Source: Lagopus muta
Taxonomy: Eukaryota > Chordata > Aves > Galliformes > Phasianidae
Assembly (NCBI RefSeq): GCF_023343835.1
Contig: NC_064439.1
Location: 26,823,933-26,887,932, forward strand
DNA length: 64,000 bases
Direction: 5' to 3'
Positions 24,741 to 37,611 of this stretch are shown here, piece by piece (the stretch's first letter is position 1; each line of letters opens with the position of its first letter). The notes below the pieces were generated by a model, which did no database searches, had not been told where the DNA came from, and saw only the letters and a list, made by a program, of their open reading frames with translations. Both the position numbers and the translations under genes were made by a program.

Positions 24741-26724
24741 ACAGTTCATCTTTTTTATTTTTCTTTCCAGAAATGAGGCCTTAGATGTGAGGATCTTTCA
24801 AAACCACATAGATGGAAAGAAATTTTCATCCTTGCAAGCTTCTACTCTTTGCAGCTGCATTTTTGCTGATTCTCTGAAGTCAGAGTTAATTGGTAGACAA
24901 TTTGGCCTGTGGACTTTAAATAACATACTAGAAATTTCTGTTTTGAAGGGAGGCGGGTTTAAAGTTGATTATTCCCCTCAATTTTTCAAACTGAGTACTA
25001 GAGCTTGCAAAAATACTGCTTTTGAATCAGACTTTATTTCTGTATATTTTATTAATATATATTTTTTGTTTATCATCTAAGGCGCAGAAAGTTAGAATGT
25101 TTTTCCTGGTACAAGATACATTTAGCCTTAGCTTTGCTAGTTTTTGAAAGCAGAATAGAAATCTGGGTTAAGTAGGCAAAAGTAATAGCCATTTACAAGT
25201 TCCCAGTTTTGTTTCTGAACTTTTTAGGTTCTTCAACATTTCTGACCCAGAATTTCATCCTTGAAAGTAAACAGCTTTTTTGTTCTTCAGTCCTGCACTT
25301 CCTGATCTTGAAGACAAGTTTCACTGAACGCCTTATACCCTCTACTCTTGTTGTGGAGGGTCCTGTTAACTTCGCATTCTTCTAATGGTTTTTCCCCACT
25401 GTGTCAACATTTCTCTCCAACAGCCTGCATTACTGCCAATTTTTTTTTGTTTTTCTGACTCTTTAAAAATAATTCAATAATATCATATGCCAGATCAGAA
25501 TCTCTTTTCTTCATGCATTGCCTGGTAAGTAGTTTCTCAGTAACAGCTGCTTCTTGCTTCAACATGAGATTCAATTTTTATGCCAAATACAATAGCTTCC
25601 TGGAATGTTTTTGGCCATTTTTTCAAGTTAGCTTGAACTGAAAATCCACATCCACTGTGAAGTTGTACTCATGATCCATTTACCTGAAAATTAAGAGGTA
25701 ATTTGCAAACAGGAGTTTCATGAAACCATTACTTGTGGGTCAGTGGTTAAGCTTACAAGTGTCAAGATGTTTTAACATATGTTAAATATTAATTATCTAG
25801 TTTCTAATTTAGTCTGGTAATGATATAGCCCTAAATTTAAAAGATACAATTACTAAAATGCCTATCGACCTACTAATATGTTTAGTGTTATAGCATAAAA
25901 TAGGAACAATTAATTAAATAATTCATATCAGAATTTTAAAGGCAACAATTATCTATCATATTTTACTTATCTCTCGTAATTTTGTTTAAACTGAAAAGGC
26001 AAAGAATGCTATCTTTTGCAGGATTCATAAATCATTATTTCCTATTCCTTTTTTGTTGTTGTTGTTGTTTTCTTTATACTAGATATTTTATCTATAGATT
26101 ACAAAATGTATATTCACTTTTGGCTATTGACTGAATGTTTGTATTATATTACAGCTTTTATGGAGGGAGCTTTTGTCATAAAATGGCAAGCTGGTTGCCT
26201 TTACTTCTATTCACAGGGAAAAAAAACAATACAATCCACACTCAGAAGCATTATCAATATTTTCCATAGATGTAATTAGTGTTGCTTTCAAATTCAGTAA
26301 TCCATATTTTTTTTTGTGCATCCATTTCTGAAAATAGGGGGAAAGACTTAAATATTTGTTGTCAACAGTTTTTAATCGAATATTTATAAAATGTAACAAT
26401 TCTAAGTTGTCTGAAAATATATTTGGAGTATATTTATCAACAGAAATCATGTAAACAACTTAAGGAGATTTGTATTTAATGTTTGGACATCCTGATCTTT
26501 TTTCTAATTTTGAACCTTTTTGCACAATATGAGAGCTGACCTGTGGGCCCTCATTTCTCAGTGAGTCTGAATTTTTCATATCAAGTCCATGTTTGGTAGA
26601 AAAATACACATTTTGTTTGTCTTGTTTGCATCCATTTGCATAGTATTTGCAATTTGTAATTAATTTTGAAGTCTGTTTTTTCCTGAAGTACTTCTCAGTT
26701 TATTATTATTATTATTTAATATAG

Positions 26725-27005
26725 CCCGTGGAACAGTGAACGCTGATTAAGTGTTGTATGCTTTCTGTTATCTCTGAAGCATAACCAATGAAGTACTGTG
26801 AATTTGGCAATGTGTAATGTAGCATTTTCCTTGCTGAGCAGCACTAACAAACAACACATCACTAGTCATGCCTGTCTCTCATTTAAATGCAATCTTAGAG
26901 CTGTGCTACATGTTACAAATATCTGGGAGCTGTGTGATTAGTTAGCATATTGTACACAAAATTATAGCAAGTTCCTGGGAGACTATTAGCTTTCTGGATA
27001 CCTAT
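26725..27005. promoter_or_regulatory. Weak candidate conserved noncoding element
   Basis: A block of higher complexity than its AT-rich flanks, with words such as GAACGCTGATTAAG, CAATGTGTAATG, CATTTAAATGCAATC and GTGATTAGTTAGCATAT that resemble homeodomain and POU-like cores. It has no coding frame and no transposon signature. The regulatory reading rests on sequence character only. Confidence 0.2.
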
Positions 27006-27113
27006 AGTGAAATGAACTATGGCTAAGCAAGGGTAGGTACTGTGTGTTTGAAGACTCCAAGGAAAGGTGGCATGAAAATGCTTTTAAACCATAGCTTAAA
27101 TGCCTTCTACATT

Positions 27114-27142
27114 AGAGAGGGAAAGAGAGAGAGGGAGAGAGA
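27114..27142 (+). repeat. GA-rich simple repeat
   Basis: An imperfect (GA)n purine run with AGAGAGAGAGGGAGAGAGA. Simple repeat. The open frame through it (RERERGRE residues) is a consequence of the repeat. Confidence 0.8.
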
Positions 27143-27300
27143 ACTTCTTCATTCTGTGTTATCAAGGTTGCATTTGCTTTTTATCTTCTAATTTTATATC
27201 CTTTCACCTTTCAGCAGCTCTTCTAGTACAAATAAGTGTTCAGGCACCATCATCCATTGCTGAAGTAAGCTTACCTTTATCCGAGACTCAGTATCTCATA

Positions 27301-27429
27301 TAGAGTCATATCATAGGATCATAGAATCACAAGGTTGGAAACAACCTATAGGATCATCTAGTCCAACCGTCTTCTCGTTACCACTGCTAACACAAGCTAC
27401 TAAACCATATTTCGCAGCTCCTCATCCAG
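27301..27429 (-). mobile_element. CR1 LINE 3'-end fragment
   Basis: Reading left to right, TAGGATCATAGAATCACAAG, GGTTGGAAACAACCTATAGG, ATCATCTAGTCCAACC and then CTAACACAAGCTACTAAACC is the reverse complement of a CR1 3' end of the subfamily whose body reads ...CACTAAACCATGTCCC.... The 3' terminus is on the left, so the element lies on the minus strand. 5'-truncated. Confidence 0.88.
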
Positions 27430-29287
27430 ACAATGATATATGATCTGTATGAGTAAATAGACAAAATAAATCAATGTTGAATAATCAGGAGGTTATGATG
27501 AGGTGTTTTTCCTTGTGAAATACTTAAGACTTCAATTATTTGTATAGATTTAACAAAACTGATGTTTTCCATACTTCACTTGTTTCATGAAAGAATTTCC
27601 CAGCCATATCTAGGTGCAAATTTTAAAGATTTTTATTCTAATTTGAAAAGCTATTTTAAGCTTTTACAGTTCAAAACATTCTCTTCTAGCACCAGAATTT
27701 TCTTTATAGCAACTTCAAAATTAAAATGTTTTGGAAGACTCTAGATGTAAGTTATAGGTGCAGCTATCAAGAAACAGCATTGTGACAAAATTGAACTTTT
27801 TAGAGGGCAGTATAAATTTTGATTAAATTTTCTTGAAAGGTGTTTTTTATTTTGAAACAAAGTATCTCAACATTCTCACAGCATTCTTTACATGTGTTGG
27901 AGTATAAACTTGGCATCTGTTTCAAAATTTATTTCCACTTTCAAGTTCACTAATAACTGATTTAATACATAACCACAAATTGAAGTATTTTAGAAATCAT
28001 TTACAATCAAAATAAAAAATTTCTATTGATCATTAAATGCTTTTCTAACCCCCAAAATTTGCCTTATAACAAACTTCAAAATGTTTTTTTCATTCTGCTT
28101 GGTCAAAAATTTATTATGTGTGGCCAAAAATTTCCTACAATATTCCAGAATTAACCAACTATTGAACTATTTTTTTTCTACTGAACAAAAACAACAAAAC
28201 AGTTGGTCTGGCTGAACTGACTGTACAAAAATATGTCTGCATATTAACCTTAATGATCGAATTGAAGGGCTCCCACCAATTTAGTAGAATTTAATCAAAT
28301 TATCTTTTTCCAGTGGTCATATTGCCTATCTAATTCAGCCATCAAACATTATCTTTATTAGCCATTGTCTCTTTGGTTGAAGAAGGCTAAGTGGTGTTTT
28401 TAAAGAGTGCTAGTAATGAAAAATTGAGCAGTACAGACAAGCCTGAAGAGCACCAAATACTCAAGTTACACCATCGAAGGAGGCCTAAAGGTACAGTTTG
28501 TGAGAAAGGATGGGAAAGGAGACATGATACATTATAAATTTATTATCTAGAGAGAAGGAATAAGAAGCAATACTCCAGTGTCTAGTATACTTCTCTGAAA
28601 GAAGTAAACAGAAAGAAGTTCCTTCTCAATATTGAGATGTTTCACTGAGGATGTCACTGATGTTCCAAGTATTGCTCTGCTGAGTCAAGATTTTTCTCCC
28701 AGGATTACAGTTTTTCAAAATCTCTACAAATAATACTATAAAGCAGGACACTAAAATTTATTTCGTATAAGAGGATTTAGTCTACTATTTTTCCTTGTCT
28801 CCTACTGATGACATCTAGTATGGCATGAAACCAAATACATCTACTGACCCCTGGCCTCCAAAAAGGAACTGCTGGTGCAAGTATCTAGGCTCCTTCCCCT
28901 GAGTGCTAAGGGAGTTGGACACCTCAGAAATAACAATGAAATTGAAGATATGTGAGATTACAGCTACTTCATGAATGCACAACATGTCTCCAAGCTTTAT
29001 GAAGCTTCAGGACAGCATGTCTCCTGTGTTCCTTTGAGGCTCAAAATTCTCACTTACAGATAAGGTAAGAGCTATTTTGATGTACCTGGTATGTGGTCAC
29101 TTAGGGCTGATGAAATGTAATAAGACGAGAAAGGCCAATATTTCTCTCTGTTTATGTAATTCTCAAATGCACAGTTAGTTGCACAGTGAATAGAACTGTC
29201 TGCAAAAGTCCAAGATTACCTCATCAGATCCCAAAATCATACTCTAGTCTCTGTGTTCTTCAAAACATTTTCAACTGATTCTCATAA
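27430..29287. other. AT-rich stretch without a recognisable gene
   Basis: No exon recognised. GAGTGCTAAGGGAGTTGGACACCTC near 28900-28924 is vaguely like an old sauropsid repeat containing GGGAGTTAGGCACCTAA, too weak to annotate. Short open frames only. Confidence 0.45.
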
Positions 29288-29372
29288 ATCTCTTCCAGGC
29301 TAAACAACCCCAGGTCTCTCAATCTTCCCTCACAAGAGAGATGCTTCAAGCCCCTAATAATTGTAGCCCTCC
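29288..29372 (-). mobile_element. Internal CR1 LINE fragment
   Basis: CTCTTCCAGGCTAAACAACC followed by CCAGGTCTCTCAATCTTCCC and AGAGATGCTTCAAGCCCC matches the reverse complement of the CR1 segment that encodes the C-terminal end of its reverse transcriptase (the same region that reads [10 protein letters not shown] in the copy at 56130-56790). Neither the 3' terminus nor the 5' part is present nearby. Confidence 0.85.
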
Positions 29373-30510
29373 ACACAACTAATCTTTCTTTGTCACCATT
29401 ACTACTTTCTCTCCTATCCTACACAAATTATATGTTCATCTTGTTATGCTATATGAAAACTATTTACCTGTTCTTTGAATTAGATTGAATTATGTAACAT
29501 GTATTAGTCTTGTTGAATAATTTTTCATAGCACCTAGAAACTGCAGTTAATAGTAAGATAGGTGGGGGCAGGCTAGTTAAATCCTCAGAACTGAATGGAA
29601 TTTTTCAGTTCTGAAGCAGGTTAAGTTATACATAAATCCCATTTTTAAAGTTTAAATCTATACTAGATCTGAATCTGAGGGTCAGTCACCTAAAGTTTTT
29701 TTTTTATTTCTGTCAAAATCAACAAGTTCACCTCTTCCTTCTAAAAATGTAATCATTTATCTCTTCCTCCTGACTTCCTTCTGTAGAAAGTGGAAATAAA
29801 GGAATATCTTTTTCTTTTTAGAGAACTAGATTTAGTTAACTGTGGTAAAGGAACATAAATTCATTTCACTCAAATTCTCTGCAGAATGTACCAAAGTAAT
29901 TCTCTACTTTCTAAAGCTGAAGCTGAACTACTAAGCTGAAGAATACACTCTACTCAATTACACAGTCCTCTATACTTTACATTTTTGTCAATAAAAACTA
30001 AACTACAGCTAGGGTGTGAAATTCTTTTCTGTGTAGAGGGCCAACAAAAGATCCATGCCTCATCAGACTTCCAGAAGGGAGTGACACCTCTGCAGACCAC
30101 TCAGTGTTAATGGTTAAAAAACAAGACATTCAGAGCATATGTGTCAAATATGTAGGGGCAAATTCTTAACCCTCACTGAAAATCTTGCCTGGCTGAAGAG
30201 AGCACATAGAGAAGAAAACTGCCTTTGAGTTGGGCAGTTTAGTGTCCCAGAAATGGCAGATATTCTGACATTTTCCTTTGTTTTGTTTTATTTCAATGTG
30301 TCTTCCTCTGTAAAGTCTGCTTTCAAATTCTCTTTTATAGAAGACATTCAAAGACATGTTGTAAAAAAGGTTCCAGCATCTTGCTAAATAAATCAAAGAC
30401 AAGACTGGAATGAGTTCCAATGGAATGTTCAATATATGTTTACTGTGACAGAATTTTTTTTTTCAAATTGTTGCCTTATTTTTAACTAAGAAGATTGCAA
30501 AATAGTATAG

Positions 30511-30554
30511 TTTTTGTTTTGTTTTATTTTGTTTTGTTTGTTTGTTTGTTTTTC
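30511..30554 (-). repeat. T-rich (GTTTT)n/(GTTT)n simple repeat
   Basis: TTTTTGTTTTGTTTTATTTT then GTTTTGTTTGTTTGTTTGTT. It is the reverse-complement version of the A-rich CAAA repeats elsewhere in the window. Confidence 0.88.
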
Positions 30555-31869
30555 CAGTTTTCCTCTCTGTTATTGAAGCTTACATTTTTGACCCTTTAAT
30601 TTTTTTTTTAATTATTATTTTTCTTGTAAAAAGAAAGCGAAAAAAAATCTTCCACAGGAAGTACAGCACTTGTATAGGCAATTTGAGCTGAAATTGGACA
30701 AGTAAAGCTTGTTCACATAACTTCTTCTGCCTTAATTCCTAAGATGTAAGAGAAAAATAAGTAAACATTAAAAATAAATGCTCTATCTTAAAACAACTCC
30801 CTAGTAAGCAGTTACAGTTTATCTTCCATATTACTTGAACAGGATTTGGGGTTAGACAGTTGTTAAGTTTAATTGGTTTGCCTGTGTGAAATGGATAATA
30901 TGTAAGTAGTCTTTCTCAGAGATATTAATATAGCTGACTCTTCTTCATCTTAAGTTTGTTTGCATTCTCCAGTATGGATTAACAGCAGTACTTGCATTTG
31001 GGTCAGGAATTTAAGTTGAAAAACAAATGAATCAACAAAGGAAACAAAAAGAAATGAATGAGTAGCAGATTCAAAGATTAGCAATACTATGCTTTAGCCT
31101 GGAGTGTGAGTGGGCTACTTTGGAATAGTTGACTACAACATGTTGTCCTGTCTTGAAGCAAAAATATTTCTGTCCCATATTCTGACCTGGTCACCAACTG
31201 CTCTTCCTGAATAGAATTTCTGCCTTTGCAGTGGAGATGTTGTTTTGACCACTTGTGGAGGAGATGATTCACTGCAAAATGCCATTTGTGGCTAATGATC
31301 CCCTGCAGAGTTACAGGGTTTTAACAAAAGCAAAGAGAAAAAGAGAATTAAAATTGCACACTTTTTTTTTACTCTAAAATCTCTCGTTCTGTTGTCGTAT
31401 GGTTGTTGTATTTGCTTTTCTTGAGAAATGATCTGTCAGTTCAAAAAAGTCACATGGAAGAAAAAGCAACTTGCTGAAGGAGTTTTTTAATGGGATGCCT
31501 TGAGTTTTATAACTGATCTTCCCCTTGCAGACCTCAGCTGTTTGAGAATTGGGCCCTGAGTTGTCTTTTCACAATGATTTTGTTTTTGTAAATTAATGAT
31601 CTAAGAGATTTATTATTCTGTTCTTCCACTGCTGCTTTATTTCTGTTGTTCTTTGTTTTTCTGCTTAATTTCTATAAATTACTGTACAGTTTCCCATAAG
31701 GTATAATTAAGCAGAATTGCTAAAGTTTTAATTATTGTGTATTATAGATGTTGAAAGCAACATTAGCACTTAGCTTTTAAAAATGTGATAGTATATTTAT
31801 AAGAGAGCATTTATAAACACATTTACATATAGTTAAGATGAAAAAGGTATTTGAATTGTAGTCATTAGC

Positions 31870-32340
31870 ATTTCTTCAAACATATGGCATACCAGCAGAG
31901 GCCATGGGCCATGCCTTCATTAACTGAACAGTGTTTCATCAGTATCTCAGCTTCCTGCTGTGCCACCCTGTGGCGTACCCTTCTGTCCCTGAGGTTTCAG
32001 TGACAAGGGACAATATGTCCCCAAGGTGAAAATCTGGGAAATAACGCAGATTAGCCCTTAGAGGAGTTCTTATGATTATTTAATCATGCTTTGGAAAGAA
32101 ATACACAGTATCACAAAAGAAGGGCATTAAAAATCCTACAAGCCTACCATTTTCAGTGTTGCAGGGCATGATGGTCTCTTCAGTGCACCATCAACATAAC
32201 TGCACTGGAACAGGACAGCATTATGCTGTCCATTATAAGGCTGACCTGTTTCAAATCTGTTCAAATAATGGGCAAATGGGCATTGGTATTAATAGGTGTC
32301 ATGGGTCCATTGCCATTAACTGGCTGTAATGTTCAGGTGG
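31870..32340. promoter_or_regulatory. Candidate noncoding element with palindromes
   Basis: More complex and less AT-rich than its flanks, without coding frame or transposon signature. It contains two neighbouring inverted repeats: CAGTGCA/TGCACTG at 32181-32187 and 32201-32207, and GGACAGCAT-T-ATGCTGTCC at 32213-32231, a perfect 9-base-arm palindrome with one central base. Function is unknown; a regulatory or structured-RNA role is inference. Confidence 0.25.
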
Positions 32341-32828
32341 TGGATCAGGATTTAACCATAGCATATGCAACCGTTTAATTTTATTCCCTAATAAGATATG
32401 AAAAAGGAATAAAAATGCTCATATAAATATCACATTTGGGCATTTCTCAGATATATAAGCAAAGGCTAATATGACAGGTATAGACATCTAAGTTATTAGG
32501 TTCTCTCATGCTTTACCTGCCATAGCCACATGATATTATTTGCTGAAAGAAAACCAACAGAATCTATTTTGAAAAGTACTTAGCAGGACTGTAAAAACAT
32601 TATACAAAATTTGTTTAACAATGTGAAATTTTAAAGGTAATGTTAGGATATTTCATTTTTTGAAGAGCTATTTTTCCAGTATCTTCCAAGCTAACTTTTA
32701 TTATTGTGAAAGCTGGTAGTGGGAAAAACCACTGAAGTGAGAAATCACTATTTAAAATATTTGTGCAATTTGTTCTGGATATAGGTCTTCACTCTTACAT
32801 TTATATCTATTTTCTTTAAGAAGTGTTA

Positions 32829-32960
32829 GAGAATCATAGAATCAGAATATTCTGAGCTGAAAGAGACCCACGGGGATCAAGTCCAACTCCTAGCTCCACA
32901 CCGGACCACTCAAAAATCAAACCATATGTCTGAGAGCATTAGAGTTTTATGGATGTCAGT
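32829..32960 (-). mobile_element. CR1 LINE 3'-end fragment
   Basis: Left to right: GAGAATCATAGAATCAGAAT, GAGCTGAAAGAGACCCACGG, ATCAAGTCCAACTCCTAGCT, CCACACCGGACCACTCAAAA and CATATGTCTGAGAGCATT. This is the reverse complement of a CR1 3' end of the subfamily reading GTCCAACTCCTGGCTCCACACAGGAC. The right boundary is uncertain; similarity may continue weakly to about 32985. Confidence 0.87.
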
Positions 32961-35900
32961 TGAGTTCACTCCCTTTGGAATCTAGATAATCAAACCTGTT
33001 CTTCGGTAAAGGGGTGGCAAATATCAACCAGTTAAACTATTTAAGTATAATTATAAAATCAGCTATTGCAAAAATCTTTTTTTCATATTAAAACCATGTT
33101 CTGCTATAAAATGACATATTCTTGCACATATAGAAAAAGCTACATGCTTTTTTTTTCAACATGCTTTTAGGTAGAGGAATATAAAATCTAATACAACTTA
33201 GCATAGGGGAGATGGAGAAAATATTGATTTATAAAGCACAAGTTGCTTCAAATCGTTATCAATCAAAACTGATAAAATGTAGATATTATTATATATTTTC
33301 TCACAGTTTTGATCATGCCTAGGTGTAATTATGACTGAAGGCTTATGGACATGTTTGTAGATAGTGTTTAAACTGGTGTCAGTGCATTTGTGCCTTCATT
33401 CTTTATGTAAAAGAGGAATCTGAAATTTTTTCAGTATAGTACCTACTATTAATCATTGGTGCAATGGAAAGCTCTCATTAGCTTTAACCCTCTGACCGTG
33501 ACATTAGTCTTCTCATCATTGCAATCATTAGTGAAATGAAAAACAATCAGCTAGGGTATCTATATTCTAATAATATGAATCCTTTCACTCTATTACACAC
33601 AAGTGTCAGATGTGACAAAAATCACTGAACTTCGAATGTATATATAACAGATTTTGATGTATATAAAGCACCAGTTTTTGTTGTTCTCACTCAACAGAGG
33701 AATTAAAGATACAGTGCCAAGGGGACCCATACCATTTGCAATCTGTAGCATTTCCAATGTATTTCCAACAATATTGTAAATATTTATGGAGTTTTATAAA
33801 GACTCTATGCTTCCTTCTGTTTGTGATGCATCAACAAGACTCAGTAGGATATCATAGGCAGATATTTACTTGTGGGAATTCCCTTTTGGACTCTTTTTGG
33901 TTGAAAACCGCTTCATGACATACAGTACCGCAAATCCCCAGAAATGTACCATGCTATTATTGCCAGCTGAGTTCTTCCAAGTAAAGATGACATCAGCCAT
34001 CTGTCACGTTATACTAATCCTAGGAAAGAAAGCCAAATGAAAATGAATACCTTTCACGTCTATTAGCCAAACATTTGAATTTAAAAAAAAAATGAAATTA
34101 TTCACTAGTGAAGCTAATTATTATAACAGAATAATTATTTCTGAGTAAACTACATGCCTAAAATCTATTTGTCTTTTTACCTACCTAAAGCAAATTACAT
34201 CATGAACATATGTTTGAAGTGCTGCTTTCCTGCTATGTATTGGTATATAAAGAAGTGTGCCACCAAGCAGTGATTTTCTTATGGACCTTCTTGCTAGGTT
34301 CTTCAGGTACCAAATGGCTGTGTGACCATTCTGTACTTCTCTACTGAAGTAAATGAAATCTTCCTAGGACCCAGCAAAGAAAAACATGCATTCCCAACTA
34401 TGAATAATGCTGCTAATCACTAAAGATAGTGTCTAAATTAGCAATAGCATCATAATGAAATGTTTTAAAACCTGGTTTGTGTTGGGTACCTGCTTCCCCA
34501 AACAGGAGGGGAGTTGACAGTAAGGAAGACCTTTAAATAAGCTTTAAATAACTAATTTGTGTGGAGACTAATTCTGAGGGCTTATGCCTTTTTTTTTCAT
34601 GGACATTTTTTACTTTGTATTAAAAGTTTAATATTTTAAAGATCACCTACTGCAGGTAAAAGAGAAACTTAAAAAATCAGTTTGGTTTTTTTTTTTTCAG
34701 CCATGTTAATGTTCTCTATACTATGTGCATAACATGTTTTTTCCTTCTCAAAGAAAACAAAAAACAATGTAAATACACTTATGACATGCATAAGTAATAC
34801 AAGGTCAAATTTACAAAACTGAGCTTGTGGAAATAAGGCTCCGTGCAGCCACATGAAGGATAACTTAGCTGATGGTTTCTTAGAAAGAGAAATTTTGAAG
34901 TGGGATGAGCAAGAAAAATTTGGCTTCTTGATCATGTGATGTCATGACTCCAGAAGAAAACTACCTCCAGTCAGGAATTCTTCTTTCATATTATCTAAAG
35001 ATGAGAGTGTCTGAATTGTTTTGAAGAAACAGTAGCTTTGAATGAATGCTGGATATCTAAGAAGTTTATGCGCATGAAAACAGGTAATTATTTCAGGATG
35101 GCTTTTTTTTTTTTTTTTTTTTCCCAGCTATGCAATAAATTTCTGAGACTGATATACTGAAAACTTCTTTTTCCAGTGCTTTTGATGTGAGATCCAAAGC
35201 TGAACTCCAAGACAGGCAAAAACATATTGAACCTACTGTTATTAACTTTCAGTTTTTCCAGACTGTCTTATTTATTTATTTACATTTTAAAAACCTTTAG
35301 GTTTGTCTTGATGAAAATGGGAATTTTCCAATTTGTGGGTGAAATCTAAAATTGAGACACTTAAACATGTAATTTCAACTTGTAAATCAATTCCAAATTT
35401 CCATTCACACAATCAAAGACTTAAACACATTCTATGCCTTTAGAAGCTCTACAATTTCTACTTTTTAACAGATTCTAGTACCATCTCTAACACTGACAGA
35501 CAACACTTACTTCAGGCACAGCTAGTACTCTAAAATTCTTAATGTTTTCAGATTTTGTATCTGTAACAAAAGCTTCCTTTCATATTCGTCTTTCATTTCA
35601 GTGCTGAGGGAACACATGCTTCTAATGAAAAAAAAATGAACCTCTGCATTTACCATTTTTTGTAGCTAGTGTGCCCCTACTTTAGCAGGGTTCCAAAAGC
35701 ACTTTTCCTGGTTGAGGTGCCTGGGTGCTTTTATGGAATAATACAGGATCAAAATTTTATAACTCTATGGATTTCATCCCATGAGGACTTGTCTCCTTCT
35801 GTTCATCTAGAAACTAAGCCTAAAATAATTTCCATTTGCTTCTATCACTATAAAAATTCTTACCTTTCCCTAGTTTTTAATCAAAAGGACTTCTAAGAGG

Positions 35901-36712
35901 ATCAAAAGTGTGATTTTTCTGTTCATCTTATTTGAGAAGGTAAGGCTAGAGCAAGGTACTAAGACATATGTTCTAGAGGTACCCCACTGAACTTGAATGC
36001 TCTTTTTTTTCTGTTTTGTTATTCTGTTGTCCCTCAGTTGAAAACAAAGAAAAAAAAATTAAAAATCCATCAATATTTACTGAAAATAATTTCTTAAAAA
36101 TCATGACTCAGTTTTAAATAATAAATTTGCCGTAAAATATGAATGACCTCATGGTGTTGCAGAAACAATCAGGTTTCCTTACTGTCCCATGAAACACTAA
36201 CATGATTGCTGATGATGCACCTGAAAAATACCCACCCAGATTCTGTGGGGATGAAGATAAATATTACAGTGAGCTATATCCAGCCCATTCCTCCAAGGAA
36301 ACATATATTATCTGCAGGAGTATTATATAAGCACACATCTGCTGATAATCCAACTTAATTTTTCCCCAGGAGTAGGAAATGTGGAGAAAAGGGAAACATA
36401 CTGCACTGCCACCTCTTTCCGCTTGCTTTCTGTTCCAAGAATATACAGGAGAGATATATGCAGAGTCTCTGATTATTTCAAGGCAATGAATTTCTTGCCT
36501 TTACCAGGTTAAGATATTACTTAATAAACAGTAACAGCAGGACTGTGCTTTAATTTCTTTATTCTTTCTATGATTTTGAAATGGAAGAAGCAGAGGAAGG
36601 AACTGCTTAAAACTTAAAATCAGAAAAAGATCAACAGATCTTGGGAGACAATGACTGTTGCAAGAAAGAAAAATCTTGCATATATCCCATTCCGCATGTC
36701 AGTCATAGTAAA
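32961..36712. other. AT-rich stretch without a recognisable gene
   Basis: No exon or transposon recognised. A 20-T run lies at 35103-35122. A compact block at 33460-33560 (CTCATTAGCTTTAACCCTCT ... CATTGCAATCATTAGTG) has a homeodomain-like word density but is too short to call with confidence. Confidence 0.45.
35103..35122 (-). repeat. Poly(T) tract, 20 T
   Basis: An uninterrupted run of 20 T residues. Simple repeat; no minus-strand retroposon body is recognisable to its right. Confidence 0.88.
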
Positions 36713-36829
36713 AGAGTCATAGAATCATAGAATTGCTTGGGTTGGAAAAGATCTTAAAGATCATCAAGTCCAACTGCAAACTAACCATAACACCCTACTC
36801 TAACAACCTACTGTTAAATCATGTCCCTG
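36713..36829 (-). mobile_element. CR1 LINE 3'-end fragment
   Basis: AGAGTCATAGAATCATAGAA, TTGCTTGGGTTGGAAAAGAT, CTTAAAGATCATCAAGTCCA and then ACACCCTACTCTAACAACCT with TAAATCATGTCCCTG is the reverse complement of a CR1 3' end, close to consensus in its first 60 bases. The 3' terminus is on the left, so the element lies on the minus strand. 5'-truncated at about 115 bp. Confidence 0.93.
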
Positions 36830-37573
36830 TTTTATTTATTTTTAAATAATTTCTACAGCTAATTTCTTTATTGGAAGATGAATGGCTACCTGGATTAAAT
36901 CACCATTGTCAAACATCATCACTGGACAACTCCACTGTAAAACAAGATGTGTAAAATAGTGTTTTCATGACTTCAGCTTATTTACAGAAACAGGAACTCA
37001 GAATTCTGAAAAATTTGAAGACTATCACCTGCAATGTATTGTTTCTTTACTGAATGAAAAAGCAGAGGAAAAAGGCCAACTTTTATTAAAGATAAATCAG
37101 AAGAATTAATATTTGTAATTCTTTGATTTACAAATAAAATTTATTCCATATTTTAAGTAATAAGCTGCAGGTGAAAATATTTTTCTTTAAATTTTTATTT
37201 TTGGTGTCTCCACTTACTAATGGGGAAAGATTTAAAGATTAGACATTTTAACCTTCTCTTTGTTTTTTTTTTTTTCTTCTGAGAGATTAAATAAAAAAAG
37301 GGAAGAAATTTAAACAAGGTGAAGATAAAAAATTTTTTTCGATAAAATTTACATATCTTTGCTTAAAAATATAAAAGAGCTATTTCACTAGTTGTAGAAT
37401 GATCCATCTCTATTTTAAAGTACATAGCTCTGTCTATGGTATTTGCACATATTTTGCTATTGGGTATCATTGCGCATCTTACAGAACATGCAAGTACATC
37501 TGTAGATCAGGTTGTGTTAACTATTCCAGGAATTTCTCATAAGGCAGAATATAAGGATTTTTTCTTTCACTGT

Positions 37574-37574
37574 G

Positions 37575-37610
<36 letters not shown>

Positions 37611-37611
37611 C
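37574..37611 (-). repeat. T-rich (GTTT)n simple repeat
   Basis: Twelve T residues followed by GTTTGTTTGTTTTGTTTTG and TTTTT. Simple repeat. Confidence 0.85.

Larger units (their letters stand above)
24741..27300. other. AT-rich stretch without a recognisable gene
   Basis: The 97-codon open frame at 24787-25080 has no recognisable domain and ends in a low-complexity AT region. Short triplet repeats (TTG)5 at 26053-26070 and (TTA)n near 26701-26717 are present. A candidate noncoding element at 26725-27005 and a GA-rich repeat at 27114-27142 are listed separately. Confidence 0.5.
29373..32828. other. AT-rich stretch without a recognisable gene
   Basis: No exon recognised. It includes the T-rich repeat at 30511-30554 and the higher-complexity block at 31870-32340, both listed separately. 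Open frames are under 90 codons. Confidence 0.5.
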
